This document shows positions 34,429 to 43,291 of a stretch of 64,000 nucleotides of DNA, one piece after another (the stretch's first letter is position 1; each line of letters starts with the position of its first letter). Source of the stretch: JAMXLJ01 sp036558745. Lineage in GTDB: Bacteria > Actinomycetota > Acidimicrobiia > IMCC26256 > JAMXLJ01. The stretch covers positions 36,648 through 100,647 of the forward strand of contig DATBEZ010000027.1 of assembly GCA_036558745.1 (NCBI GenBank). The letters are read 5' to 3'. The translations under genes were made by a program, and so were the position numbers. The notes beneath the pieces are model-generated. The model saw only the letters and a program-made list of their open reading frames with translations, was not told the DNA's origin and did not search any database.

Positions 34429-35340
34429 ATGAAGCACGCGGCCGTCTATCCACTGGTCACGCATCCGGTCGACCCGATGCTCGTGAGCGGGGATTCGGTG
34501 GCCCGCTTCGCCCGCGCCGCGGAGGCGGCCGGGTTCGACGGCATCTCGTTCACCGACCATCCCGCGCCGTCGCACAAGTGGTTGACGGCCGGCGGTCACG
34601 ACGCGCTCGACCCCTTCGCGGTGTTGTCGTTCGTTGCCGGCGTGACGACGGATCTGAAGCTGATCCCGCACGTCCTGGTGCTCCCTTATCGCAACCCGTT
34701 CGTCGTGGCCAAGGCCGCGGCGACCGTCGACGCGCTGAGCGGTGGGCGCTTCGTGCTCTCGGTCGCGACCGGGTACCTGCGCAGCGAGTACCGCGCCCTC
34801 GGCGTCGAGTTCGAGCGTCGCAACCAGCTCTTCGACGAGGCGCTCGACGTCCTGCGCGGCGTGTGGAGCACCGACGAGTTCAGCTACGAGGGGACGGGTT
34901 TCGTCGCCGACCGGCTGACCGTCAACCCGAAGCCCGCGCACGTGCCGATCTGGATCGGGGGCAACAGCGCGCTCACACTGCGTCGCGTCGCGCGCGTCGG
35001 CGACGGTTGGAACCCGTTCCCCGCGTCGGCCCAGCTGGCCAAGACGGCGCGCACGCGCCGGCTCGAGACGCTGGACGAGCTGGCCTCGATGCTCGACGAC
35101 CTGTGGCGCGAGGTCGAGTCGGCCGGTCGCGACCCGGCCACGATCGACGTGCAGTACAGCACCGGCCTGGCCGGCCCGGGCAGCCGTTCGTTCTCACCCG
35201 CCGCCCAGCTCGACGCGCTCACGAAGCTGGCTGCGCTGGGCGTCACCTGGAACAGCGTCGGCGTTCCCGGGATCTCGCTGGACCATGCGATCGAGGCGCT
35301 CGAGGCCTACGGAGCCGAGGTCATCGCGAAGGCAGCGTGA
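34429..35340 (+). CDS. LLM-class F420-dependent oxidoreductase
   Basis: 303 residues from ATG 34429, 15 nt after the previous gene. Luciferase-fold features include FDGISFTDHPAPSHKW, LIPHVLVLPYRNPFVVAKA and LSGGRFVLSVATGYLRSEY, then KPAHVPIWIGGNS. It is a different subgroup from its neighbour. It ends the P450-LLM-LLM operon, converging with the quinoprotein gene (10-nt gap). Confidence 0.88.
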   Translation: MKHAAVYPLVTHPVDPMLVSGDSVARFARAAEAAGFDGISFTDHPAPSHKWLTAGGHDALDPFAVLSFVAGVTTDLKLIPHVLVLPYRNPFVVAKAAATVDALSGGRFVLSVATGYLRSEYRALGVEFERRNQLFDEALDVLRGVWSTDEFSYEGTGFVADRLTVNPKPAHVPIWIGGNSALTLRRVARVGDGWNPFPASAQLAKTARTRRLETLDELASMLDDLWREVESAGRDPATIDVQYSTGLAGPGSRSFSPAAQLDALTKLAALGVTWNSVGVPGISLDHAIEALEAYGAEVIAKAA

Positions 35341-35350
35341 CGCGCGGCCG

Positions 35351-36919
35351 TCACGGGTTGAGGCGCAAGGCCGCGAGCCGCGGATTGCTCCCGGCGCCGA
35401 CCGGGACGAGCACGAGATCACCGGCGACGGCCGGCCAGCCGTTGATGCCGCCCCCCATGTCGCGCTGCCAGACCAGCGCGCCGGTCGCGCGGTCGTAGGC
35501 GAAGAGGGTGCCCGTGTAGTTCGACGTCAGCACGAGGTCGTTCACGACCGTCGCCGCGCCGAATGGATCGCCCGGAACCTTGACGTCCCAGCGCACCTTG
35601 CCCGTCGCGGCGTCGATCGCGACGAGCTGGCCGTCACCGTGTCCGAGCTGCGAACCGATGTAGCGGGGCGCGTCGGGAACGAGCGTCGTCGGCTCGTCGA
35701 GCGTTGCGACGTACACCGTTCCGTCCGCGGATGCCGGTGGTGTGATCACACCGCCGAACGTCCCCGGCAGCACGTCGGTCGGGCCGGTGAGCGCGTCGAG
35801 GTCGTCGTTGCGATGGACACCGACCGGCGTCCGCCACAGCAACGCACCGGTCGTCTGGTCGAGGCCCACCACGACGCCGCCCTTCCCGGTGCCGACGACG
35901 ATGCGCCGCGTGCCCGCCTTCTCCCTGACGTCGACGAGCATGGTGTGGATGAAGTCGCGATCGAAGAGATCGTGAGGATGGGCCTGGTAATACCACTGCA
36001 AGGCGCCGTGCCCGGTGGTCAGCGCGATGGTCGACTCGCTGTAGAGGTTCGGTCCCGGACGACTCGAGCCGTTCGGAAACCGTTCCGTGCCTGCGAACGG
36101 AGCCGGGTTCGCGGTACCGAAGTACGCGACACCGCGCGCGACGTCGATCGACGGCGGGTACCACGCGCCGCCACCGGAGTTGATCGTCGGGTTGCCCCAG
36201 AGGTCGTTGCCCTGAACGGTGTCGAACGACCACACCGTCGCGCCCGTGCCCGCGTCGAGCGCGAACACCGTGCCGCGGTCGCCGCCCTTGAATTGGCCGT
36301 TCAGGCTCACCGGAACCGTGCTCACGAGAACCTCGTGCCCGAAGACCGTGGGCTGGATGTCGACGCCTTCGGTCGGGGTGCGATTGAGGCTGCGCGCCCA
36401 GAGCTTGCGACCGGTCCCGGCCTCGTACGCGGCCACACCCTTGCTCGTCGTCGCGAACACGCTCCCCCACCCGATTGCGACGCCGTAGGGACCGATCCCG
36501 AATTCGCCGCCGCCCGCCTCCCAGCGCACCTGTCCCGTCGCCCGGTCGATCGCACGCACGGTGCCGGTGGCGTCCTCGACATAGACGGTGTCGCCGACGA
36601 CCAGTGGCACCGTCGACGCGCCCGCGACGAGCGGGACGCTCCAGACCGGCGTCAACCTCGAGACGTTGGAGGCGTTGATCGGCGAGGTCGCGGCGCGCCG
36701 TGAGTTGGCGTAGTCGAAGCCGGGCAGCGGCCAGTCCCCGGCGTGGTCCCGGACCTCGGGTGGGATCGCCGTCGACGCGGCCGATGCGCGTTCACGCGAC
36801 GGCTTCGCGTGCGTCGTGCTGCTGCCGCCCGAGCAGCCCGCGACCGCAGTGACGAGCACGACAGCGAACGCGACGATCGGACGAGGCGTGCCCGTGTGCT
36901 CTGCACGTCGGCGAGACAT
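35351..36919 (-). CDS. PQQ-type quinoprotein dehydrogenase-like lipoprotein
   Basis: 522 residues. A lipoprotein signal ends in VAGC with Cys29. At least six beta-propeller blades carry the tryptophan-docking pattern, for example GTVRAIDRATGQVRWEAG and GQLVAIDAATGKVRWDVK. The middle part (WGNPTINSGGGAWYPPSIDV, GTANPAPF, NLYSESTIALTTGHGALQWY) closely resembles PQQ-dependent alcohol dehydrogenases. It likely oxidises an alcohol at the outer face of the membrane. It follows the solute-binding lipoprotein gene by 24 nt. No PQQ synthesis gene is in the window. Confidence 0.8.
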   Translation of the reverse strand: MSRRRAEHTGTPRPIVAFAVVLVTAVAGCSGGSSTTHAKPSRERASAASTAIPPEVRDHAGDWPLPGFDYANSRRAATSPINASNVSRLTPVWSVPLVAGASTVPLVVGDTVYVEDATGTVRAIDRATGQVRWEAGGGEFGIGPYGVAIGWGSVFATTSKGVAAYEAGTGRKLWARSLNRTPTEGVDIQPTVFGHEVLVSTVPVSLNGQFKGGDRGTVFALDAGTGATVWSFDTVQGNDLWGNPTINSGGGAWYPPSIDVARGVAYFGTANPAPFAGTERFPNGSSRPGPNLYSESTIALTTGHGALQWYYQAHPHDLFDRDFIHTMLVDVREKAGTRRIVVGTGKGGVVVGLDQTTGALLWRTPVGVHRNDDLDALTGPTDVLPGTFGGVITPPASADGTVYVATLDEPTTLVPDAPRYIGSQLGHGDGQLVAIDAATGKVRWDVKVPGDPFGAATVVNDLVLTSNYTGTLFAYDRATGALVWQRDMGGGINGWPAVAGDLVLVPVGAGSNPRLAALRLNP

Positions 36920-36943
36920 CCGCCGGATGCTAGGGGACGAGCG

Positions 36944-38272
36944 CTACTGGCGCGCGTACGGCTTCGCTTGCGCGACGGTCGACGGGTTCCCGTCCCAGCA
37001 GACGAACGGCTTGCCCGGAGCACCCCATTGCGGGACGAACTTGCCGTTGCGCACCGCGGTGAACGCTATGCACGAGCGCGGGTAGTGCCGGTCGATGTGC
37101 TGCTTCGTCCAGTCGAGGGGCGGCGCCATCCCGCCGGCGTCGTAGGCCGTCTCGCGGTTCAGCGCGTCGATGACCTTCTGGCGGGAGAAGCTCGGCCCGG
37201 CATCGCGGAGCGCGGTCACGAACATGTCTGCGTTGATCCAGCCGATGCCCGAGTTCTCGGTCGTCGTGTATCCGGCCTTGTCCATCCAGGTGATGTAGTC
37301 CTGGAGGGCGGTGAACTTCGGCGTCGTCTCGACCGGGGCCTGCTGCACGAGCACGACGGAGCCCTGGAAGAACCCGCCGTTCTTGGCCATGAAGTCGTGG
37401 TCGTACGCGTTCTGGAGGATCATCACGGCCTGGAGGCCCTGCTGACGCATCTCGCGCGCGAGGGTCAACGTGCCGTTGTTGTCCAGACACGAGACGACGG
37501 TGTCGACGTTGTCGTCCACCATGTGCTTGACGTCGGCGCTCATGTCCGTGCCGCCGTACGGCAATGCCTTCGTCGCGTAGACGATCTTCGCGGTCGGGTA
37601 CTTGTCGAAGCTGGCCTTGAGCGTGTCCACGCACTGCGCGGAGGCCGGGACGTTGTACGCGAGGACAGCCATGCGATGCTTGTGCAGCTTCTGCGCGACG
37701 TAGGGCCACCAGATGTAGGGACAGCCGGTGCCGTTGCACAGCGCGCCGAGGTTGCCGAACAGGTTGGCGGGACCGCTCCACTCGTCGGTGATGCCCCATC
37801 CGTAGGTCGGGATGCCGTTCTGGACGAGGAGCGGCGCGCCGCTGAAGGAGAACGGCGTCGCGACCGGCAACACCGCGAACGCGTTGTCCTGGTCGATGAT
37901 CGCCTCGACCTCGCGCTTGTTGTTCGCGAGCTGGTCGTCGTGCCGGTTGACCAACACCAACTTGCGGCCGTAGACGCCACCTTGGCTGTTGACCATGTCG
38001 AAGTAGGCCTGCACGCCGTCGGCCGCGGTGCCGTACAACCCGCCCACGGGATTCGTCGTCGACGTCACGCCGCTGACGCGGATCTCGGTGGGCGTCACGC
38101 CCGGCGCGTCGACGGGCGGGAAGTTGCCACCCTGTATCGACGTGACGCTCCCGCCGTCCGTGTGCGTCGTCGTCGCGGTTCCGGAGTGTTTGGTCGTGCC
38201 CGCGTTCGAGTTCGCGCACGCGGCCGCGGCCAGCGCCACGACCGCGAGCGTCGCAATCCAACGAGCACGCAT
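36944..38272 (-). CDS. ABC transporter substrate-binding lipoprotein (branched-chain amino acid type fold)
   Basis: 442 residues with a lipoprotein signal (MRARWIATLAVVALAAAAC, Cys19). A Thr/Ser-rich linker follows, then a Peripla_BP_6 fold: TEIRVSGVTSTTNPVGGLYG, DGVQAYFDMVNSQGGVYGRKL and QLANNKREVEAIIDQDN. Such LivJ-like proteins also bind aromatic and steroid-like acids. No permease or ATPase gene is adjacent. The gene is the first of a pair with the quinoprotein and starts 48 nt from the conserved 20-bp element at 38320-38339. Confidence 0.88.
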   Translation of the reverse strand: MRARWIATLAVVALAAAACANSNAGTTKHSGTATTTHTDGGSVTSIQGGNFPPVDAPGVTPTEIRVSGVTSTTNPVGGLYGTAADGVQAYFDMVNSQGGVYGRKLVLVNRHDDQLANNKREVEAIIDQDNAFAVLPVATPFSFSGAPLLVQNGIPTYGWGITDEWSGPANLFGNLGALCNGTGCPYIWWPYVAQKLHKHRMAVLAYNVPASAQCVDTLKASFDKYPTAKIVYATKALPYGGTDMSADVKHMVDDNVDTVVSCLDNNGTLTLAREMRQQGLQAVMILQNAYDHDFMAKNGGFFQGSVVLVQQAPVETTPKFTALQDYITWMDKAGYTTTENSGIGWINADMFVTALRDAGPSFSRQKVIDALNRETAYDAGGMAPPLDWTKQHIDRHYPRSCIAFTAVRNGKFVPQWGAPGKPFVCWDGNPSTVAQAKPYARQ

Positions 38273-38319
38273 CGGCAGAACCCCCCGTTCCTGCTGTGCC
38301 CACCGGAGCCGAAGCGCGA

Positions 38320-38339
38320 AACCTAATATTTGCTACGGT
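38320..38339 (+). promoter_or_regulatory. Conserved 20-bp element, copy A
   Basis: AACCTAATATTTGCTACGGT lies between the divergent solute-binding lipoprotein and tandem-TetR genes. It belongs to a four-member family (42060, 46322, 48994) with 11 of 20 positions invariant: ACC at 2-4, A7, A9, TTG at 11-13, T15, CG at 17-18. The ends ACC and GGT are inverted. It is probably an operator for a regulator of this gene cluster, here likely autoregulatory. The alignment was made by eye. Confidence 0.6.
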
Positions 38340-38390
38340 GGTCCGCAAGGCCCGAGAGGCGTACGGCCGGGTGGTCCGGAGGAGACACGC

Positions 38391-39641
38391 GTGTCGGTGG
38401 ATGGCACACGCCGAGCAGAGATCCTCGAGACGGCGGCGCGGCTGTTCGCGACCGGCGGCGTGCGCACCTCCCTGCAGGAGATCGCCGACGCGTGCGGGAT
38501 CCTGCCCGGGAGCCTGTACCACCACTTCGAGTCGAAGGAAGCGATCATCATCGAGTTGATCGAGCGCTACCAGGCGGACCTCGATCACGTCGCGGAGACG
38601 GCACTCGACGATCTGAAGCGGACCGACGCGCGCGCGGCGCAGGACCGTGTCCTGGCCCTGGCCACCGCCGTCGCGGCCTGTGCCGTGCGCAACCGCGCCG
38701 CCCTGCTGCTCACCTTCTACGACCCGCCGACCGTGGCCAGCGACGAGCTCGTGCATCTGGCGCGCCGGTCGCCCGCGGCGGTCGAACGCGCGATGCTCGA
38801 CACACTCCGGCTCGCCCAGTCGAGCGGATACCTGCGGTCTCGCATCGACGCGTCACTCCTCGCTGACCGACTCGTGCAGGCGATGCTGCACATCGGCATC
38901 GGTGTGTCGCACGAGACGCCCGGAGCGGAGCAGGTTCCTGCGTTCCGGTGCTCGATCCTGCTCAACGGCGTCGCGGGGCGGCCTCCGGCCGACAGCGCGT
39001 TGAACCGCTCCGAGGCCCTGCAGGCCGCCGACCGTGTCATCCGGTCGTGGGACGAGCGTGACGGCGGCGCCGAGGGCGAGAAGGCCGCGCTCATCCGCTC
39101 GGTCGCGCGAGCGGAGTTCGCGCGCCGGGGCTACGAGGCGACCACGATCAGGGACGTCGCCGCCGCGGCGGGCCTCAGCACCGCCGCGGTGTACCGGCTG
39201 GTGCGCTCCAAGGACGAGCTGCTGATGTCGATCATGCGCTCGTACTCCGACAGCGTCACCGAAGGTTGGGACGCAGTGACGACCTCGAAGGCAACGGCCG
39301 TCGAGAAGCTCGACGCGCTGATGTGGTTCAACATCAACGTCCTCGACCGGTTCAGCGAGGAGTACAAGATCCAGATCGCGTCCCTTCCCCGGCAACCACC
39401 GACGAGCACGAACCTCGGGATGTCGTTCCCGGCCCAGCTCCGGAAGGTCAGGACCGTGTTGAACGAGGGTGCGCGAGCCGGCGAGCTGCGCATGGAGAAG
39501 TCGTCGGCCGACATGCGGGCCCGATCCGTGTTCGCGCTCCTCTGGATGCCCGAGAACATCGTGCGCCAAGGGACGCGCGGCGCGCTCGCGCTGGCGCGCG
39601 ACACCGTGCTCCGAGGGGCGGCCGAACACGCGAAGCGCTGA
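38391..39641 (+). CDS. Tandem TetR regulator (two TetR units in one chain)
   Basis: 416 residues from GTG with a GGAGGAG site 6-12 nt upstream. Two TetR HTH domains lie in one chain. The first is at about 8-55 (TSLQEIADACGILPGSLYHHFESKEAIIIELI), the second at about 237-290 (TTIRDVAAAAGLSTAAVYRLVRSKDELLMSIM); each is followed by a helical ligand-domain-like segment. Ordinary TetR proteins are ~200 residues and dimerise, so this chain may act as a covalent pseudo-dimer. There is no stop or frameshift between the units. Its promoter region holds the 20-bp element, making it the best candidate regulator of the 35-52 kb cluster. Confidence 0.85.
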   Translation: MSVDGTRRAEILETAARLFATGGVRTSLQEIADACGILPGSLYHHFESKEAIIIELIERYQADLDHVAETALDDLKRTDARAAQDRVLALATAVAACAVRNRAALLLTFYDPPTVASDELVHLARRSPAAVERAMLDTLRLAQSSGYLRSRIDASLLADRLVQAMLHIGIGVSHETPGAEQVPAFRCSILLNGVAGRPPADSALNRSEALQAADRVIRSWDERDGGAEGEKAALIRSVARAEFARRGYEATTIRDVAAAAGLSTAAVYRLVRSKDELLMSIMRSYSDSVTEGWDAVTTSKATAVEKLDALMWFNINVLDRFSEEYKIQIASLPRQPPTSTNLGMSFPAQLRKVRTVLNEGARAGELRMEKSSADMRARSVFALLWMPENIVRQGTRGALALARDTVLRGAAEHAKR

Positions 39642-39652
39642 GACGCGCCCGG

Positions 39653-42022
39653 TCAGCGCCCTGAACCCGGCGCCGCTTCGATCAAGCCCAGGACGTGGGA
39701 GGCGCCGAGCGGTTGGTTGCGCACCGTGACGCCGAGCGGCGCGAGCGCGTCCGCCACCGCGTTGATGACCGCGGGCGGCGCTCCGATCGCCCCGCCCTCG
39801 CCCATGCCCTTGAAGCCGCCGGGGTTGGTGGGCGAAGGAGTCTCGATGTGGCCGTACTCGATCGCGGGTACTTCCGCTGCGGTCGGCAACAGGTAGTCGA
39901 GGAACGTCGTCACGAGCGGGTTGCCGAGCTCGTCGTACTGCAGCTGCTCGTAGAGCACGCCGCCGATCCCCTGGACGACGCCGCCGGCGATCTGTCCCTC
40001 GACGACGCTCGGGTTGATCATGACTCCACAGTCCTCGCTCACAACGTAGCGACGGAGCTCGACCGCGCCCGTGTGGCGGTCGACCTCGCACAGGCAGATG
40101 TGGCACGCGTTGGACCAGGTGACCCACGATCCGGGCGTGTACCGGGCCTGCGCCTCCAAGCCGAGCGGCTGGCCGGGAGGCAGGCTCGCGGGCTCGAAGT
40201 AGGCCGTGCGCGCGACCGCGGCGACCGTCGTTCCCCGCGACGGTGTGCCGACGACGTGGATGTGCCCGTCGACGATCTCGAGATCATCCGCGGCCGCTTC
40301 CAGCTCGTGCGCGGCAATGGCGATCATCTGCTCGCGTACCGAGTGCGCGGCCTCGCGCGCGGCGCCGGTCGCGATGACCGCGCTCCGGCTGCCTCCGGTG
40401 CCGGGTCCGATCGGCGCGGAGTCGGTGTCGCCCTGCAGCACGCGCACGTGGGTCACGTCGAGACCGAGCTCATCAGCAACGACCTGCGCGAGGGTGGTCT
40501 CGAGGCTCTGGCCGTGGCCGGCCGCGCTCGTGGTCACGTCGGCACGACCGTTCGGGCCGATGCGCACGGTCGCGCCGTCGGTCGCCATCCACGTGAACGC
40601 CATCGCCGACGGCTCTGCGAACAGGCTGACCCCGATCCCGACCAGCCGCCCGTCGGCGCGCCAGGCACGTTGCTCCTCGCGCAGCTGCTCGTAGCCGATC
40701 AGCTCCGCGGCCTGCTCGAGGGTCGCCGCGGCGGTCATCTGGTCGTAGACGACACCCGTCGGCAACGCGTACGGCAGCTCGTCCTCCCGGATCACGTTGC
40801 GGCGCCGGAGCTCGAGCGGGTCCAGGCCGAGCCGTGCCGCCACCCGGTCGAGCATGAGCTCGCGTGCGACGGTCTCGATCATCCACGGCCCCCGGTACGC
40901 GCCGCGTCCCGCGGTGTTGGTGTGGACGGTGCGCGCAGAGGCCGCGTACGCGGGGACGCGATACGGACCCGGGAACACCATGGTCGAGAAGATCGCCGCG
41001 CTGCTGAACGCGGCCGGGAACGCTCCTGCACCTTCGAGGAAGTAGGTCGTCGCACCGAGGATCGTTCCCCGCTCGTCGACGGCGAGCGTCACGGTCGCCT
41101 GGTCCTCGCGGGCGTGTTGGTCGCACATGAGGTTCTCGCGCCGGTCCTGGATCCACTTGACCGGACGACCGAGGCGCATGGTCGCGAGCGCGACGCAGAG
41201 CTCCTCGGGCGCGGGATGCATCTTGAGCCCGAAGGCGCCGCCGACGTCGGGCATGATTACCCGGATCTGGCTGTCGTCGATGTCGAGGAAGCGCGCGAGC
41301 AGCGCGCGAACGCCGTGCGGGCCCTGGGTCGAGATCCAGACGGTCAGCTCGCGACGGAACGGGTCCCAGCTCGCCAGGATGCCGCGCGTCTCGAGCGGAA
41401 CGGTCGCGTAGCGGTGTTGGCGGAACGTCTCGGTGAGCACGACGGGCGCCGAGCGGAGAACCTCGTCGAGCTCCGGTGACTCGACGGCCGGGATCGCGTA
41501 GAGCAGGTTCGAGCCGGTTTCCGGATGGACGAGTGGTGCGTCCTCGTCGAGCGCGCGCTCCACGTCGACGACCGCCGGAAGGGCTTCGATCTCGACGTCG
41601 ATCGCGTCGACCGCGTCCTCGGCGCGGTATCGCGAGTCGGCGACGACCATCGCGATCGGCTCGCCGGCGAAGCGGACGTCACCGTGGGCCAGCAGCCGGA
41701 AGGGTCGCGTGTAGCCGATCTCGGGACCCTCGCCGTCCACCGACCATGCGCGAGCAGGTTCGTCGAGATCCGGCGCGCAGAACACCGCGACGACACCGGG
41801 CATGGTCGATGCCGCCTGCGTGTCGACGGCGACGATGTTCCCGCGCGCGACGTCGCTCCTCGCGAACGCGACGTGCAGCGTGCCCGGCAGGGAGACGTCG
41901 TCGACGTAGCGGCCGTGGCCGGCGAGAAACCGCGCGTCCTCGTGACGCGCCACGCGCTGGCCGACGAACCGGGCGCCGCCGGTCACCGTCGTGGCACTCA
42001 CCTCGGTTCCCGGATCGGTCAC
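39653..42022 (-). CDS. Xanthine-dehydrogenase-family molybdopterin-binding subunit (large subunit, orphan)
   Basis: 789 residues from GTG at 42020-42022; a TTG at 42061 would run into the conserved element. Ald_Xan_dh_C domain: FVGQRVARHEDARFLAGHGRYVDDV. Moco domain: MPDVGGAFGLKMHPAPEELC, AGRGAYRGPWMIETVAREL, QGDTDSAPIGPGTGGSRSA, and the catalytic Glu in GFKGMGEGGAIGAPPAV. The active-site loop AYRGPWM is not the form I CoxL AYxCSFR. It should hydroxylate a carbon or oxidise an aldehyde using Moco, but the usual [2Fe-2S] and FAD subunit genes are absent from the window. It is divergent from the second P450. Confidence 0.9.
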   Translation of the reverse strand: MTDPGTEVSATTVTGGARFVGQRVARHEDARFLAGHGRYVDDVSLPGTLHVAFARSDVARGNIVAVDTQAASTMPGVVAVFCAPDLDEPARAWSVDGEGPEIGYTRPFRLLAHGDVRFAGEPIAMVVADSRYRAEDAVDAIDVEIEALPAVVDVERALDEDAPLVHPETGSNLLYAIPAVESPELDEVLRSAPVVLTETFRQHRYATVPLETRGILASWDPFRRELTVWISTQGPHGVRALLARFLDIDDSQIRVIMPDVGGAFGLKMHPAPEELCVALATMRLGRPVKWIQDRRENLMCDQHAREDQATVTLAVDERGTILGATTYFLEGAGAFPAAFSSAAIFSTMVFPGPYRVPAYAASARTVHTNTAGRGAYRGPWMIETVARELMLDRVAARLGLDPLELRRRNVIREDELPYALPTGVVYDQMTAAATLEQAAELIGYEQLREEQRAWRADGRLVGIGVSLFAEPSAMAFTWMATDGATVRIGPNGRADVTTSAAGHGQSLETTLAQVVADELGLDVTHVRVLQGDTDSAPIGPGTGGSRSAVIATGAAREAAHSVREQMIAIAAHELEAAADDLEIVDGHIHVVGTPSRGTTVAAVARTAYFEPASLPPGQPLGLEAQARYTPGSWVTWSNACHICLCEVDRHTGAVELRRYVVSEDCGVMINPSVVEGQIAGGVVQGIGGVLYEQLQYDELGNPLVTTFLDYLLPTAAEVPAIEYGHIETPSPTNPGGFKGMGEGGAIGAPPAVINAVADALAPLGVTVRNQPLGASHVLGLIEAAPGSGR

Positions 42023-42059
42023 GGCGCGCCCCGCTCCCTTCGCCGTCCGGAGGCTTGCC

Positions 42060-42079
42060 AACCGAATATTTGTTTCGGT
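42060..42079 (+). promoter_or_regulatory. Conserved 20-bp element, copy B
   Basis: AACCGAATATTTGTTTCGGT, in the 71-nt gap between the divergent molybdenum-hydroxylase and second P450 genes. This copy has the clearest dyad: ACCGAA and TTCGGT around 7 nt. It ends 14 nt before the P450 GTG, so bound protein would block that start region. It is one of four related sites in the cluster. Confidence 0.65.
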
Positions 42080-42093
42080 ACCGTAGCCGCCCC

Positions 42094-43278
42094 GTGGAGC
42101 TCACCGACGTGTACTACGACCCCTACGACGTCGGCATCGGTGCCGACCCCTACCCGGTGTTCCGCCGGCTCCGTGACGAGGCGCCGCTCTACTACAACGA
42201 GCGCCACGACTTCTACGCGGTGAGCCGCGCCGACGACGTGGAGCGGGGTCTCGTCGATCGCGAGTACTTCAGCAACACGCGCTCCGACGTCCTCGAGTTC
42301 ATCAAGGCGGGCGCCGAGTTCCCTCCGGGCATCTTCATCTTCGAGGACCCGCCTCAGCACACCATGCACCGGGGACTGGTGTCGCGCGTCTTCACGCCCA
42401 AGAAGATGGCGGCGATCGAACCGCAGGTGCGTGAGTTCTGCGCCCGCACGCTGGATCCGCTCGTCGGCCGTGGCGGTCTCGACTTCGTGCGCGACCTGGG
42501 CGCGCAGATGCCGATGCGGGTGATCGGCATGCTGCTGGGCATTCCCGAGGACGAACAGGCCGCGGTGCGCGACTACGTCGACGGCAGCATCGCCACCGAC
42601 CCGGGCCAGCCCATCACCGACCTCTCGAGCCTCGCCGGCGACGTCTTCGCCGACTACATCGACTGGCGGGCGACGCATCCGTCCGACGACCTCATGACGG
42701 ACCTGCTGAACGCGGAGTTCGAGGACGAGACGGGGACCGTCCGCCGGCTCGCGCGCGAGGAGATCCTCACCTACGTCAACATCATCGCCGGTGCCGGGAA
42801 CGAGACCACCGCGAAGCTGATCGGCTGGGCGGGCAAGGTGCTCGCCGACAACCCGGACCAGCGTCGTGAGCTCGTGCGCGACCCGACCCTGATACCGAAC
42901 GCGATCGAGGAGCTCCTCCGGTACGAGCCGCCCGGTCCGTGTGTCGCGCGATACGTCGTGCGCGACGCCGAGCTCCAGGCCGGGACAGTGCCGGCCGGGA
43001 GCGCGCTGCTGTGTCTCGTCGGTTCCGCGAACCGGGACGAGCGGCGCTTCCCGGAGCCCGACACCTTCGACATCCACCGCACGCCCGGTGGTCTGCTCAC
43101 CTTCGGCTACGGGATCCACTTCTGCCTCGGCGCGGCGCTGGCGCGCCTCGAGGGCCGCGTCGCGCTCGAGGAGGTCCTCGTGCGCTTCCCGGAGTGGACG
43201 GTCGACGAGGACGGGGCCAAGCTCGCCTCGACGTCGACCGTCCGCGGATGGGAGACGCTGCCGGTGCTCGTGCCGTGA
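42094..43278 (+). CDS. Cytochrome P450 (copy 2)
   Basis: 394 residues from GTG, giving VELTDVYYDPYDVGIGADPYP. I-helix AGAGNETT, ExxR motif EELLR, heme loop FGYGIHFCLG with Cys344. It is clearly a paralogue of the P450 at 32116, conserved along almost the whole chain, including RVFTPKKMAAIEPQVREFCARTLDPLVG. No redox partner is encoded nearby. It is controlled from a promoter region carrying the 20-bp element and is followed 13 nt later by an SDR gene, suggesting hydroxylation then oxidation of the alcohol. Confidence 0.95.
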   Translation: MELTDVYYDPYDVGIGADPYPVFRRLRDEAPLYYNERHDFYAVSRADDVERGLVDREYFSNTRSDVLEFIKAGAEFPPGIFIFEDPPQHTMHRGLVSRVFTPKKMAAIEPQVREFCARTLDPLVGRGGLDFVRDLGAQMPMRVIGMLLGIPEDEQAAVRDYVDGSIATDPGQPITDLSSLAGDVFADYIDWRATHPSDDLMTDLLNAEFEDETGTVRRLAREEILTYVNIIAGAGNETTAKLIGWAGKVLADNPDQRRELVRDPTLIPNAIEELLRYEPPGPCVARYVVRDAELQAGTVPAGSALLCLVGSANRDERRFPEPDTFDIHRTPGGLLTFGYGIHFCLGAALARLEGRVALEEVLVRFPEWTVDEDGAKLASTSTVRGWETLPVLVP

Positions 43279-43291
43279 AGCGAGGTGTCGC

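Noticed and set aside
39653..42022. Possible form I CO dehydrogenase large subunit (CoxL), because of the nearby CoxD/CoxE-like pair
   Set aside because: The active-site loop is AYRGPWM instead of AYxCSFR, and no CoxM or CoxS subunit genes are present.
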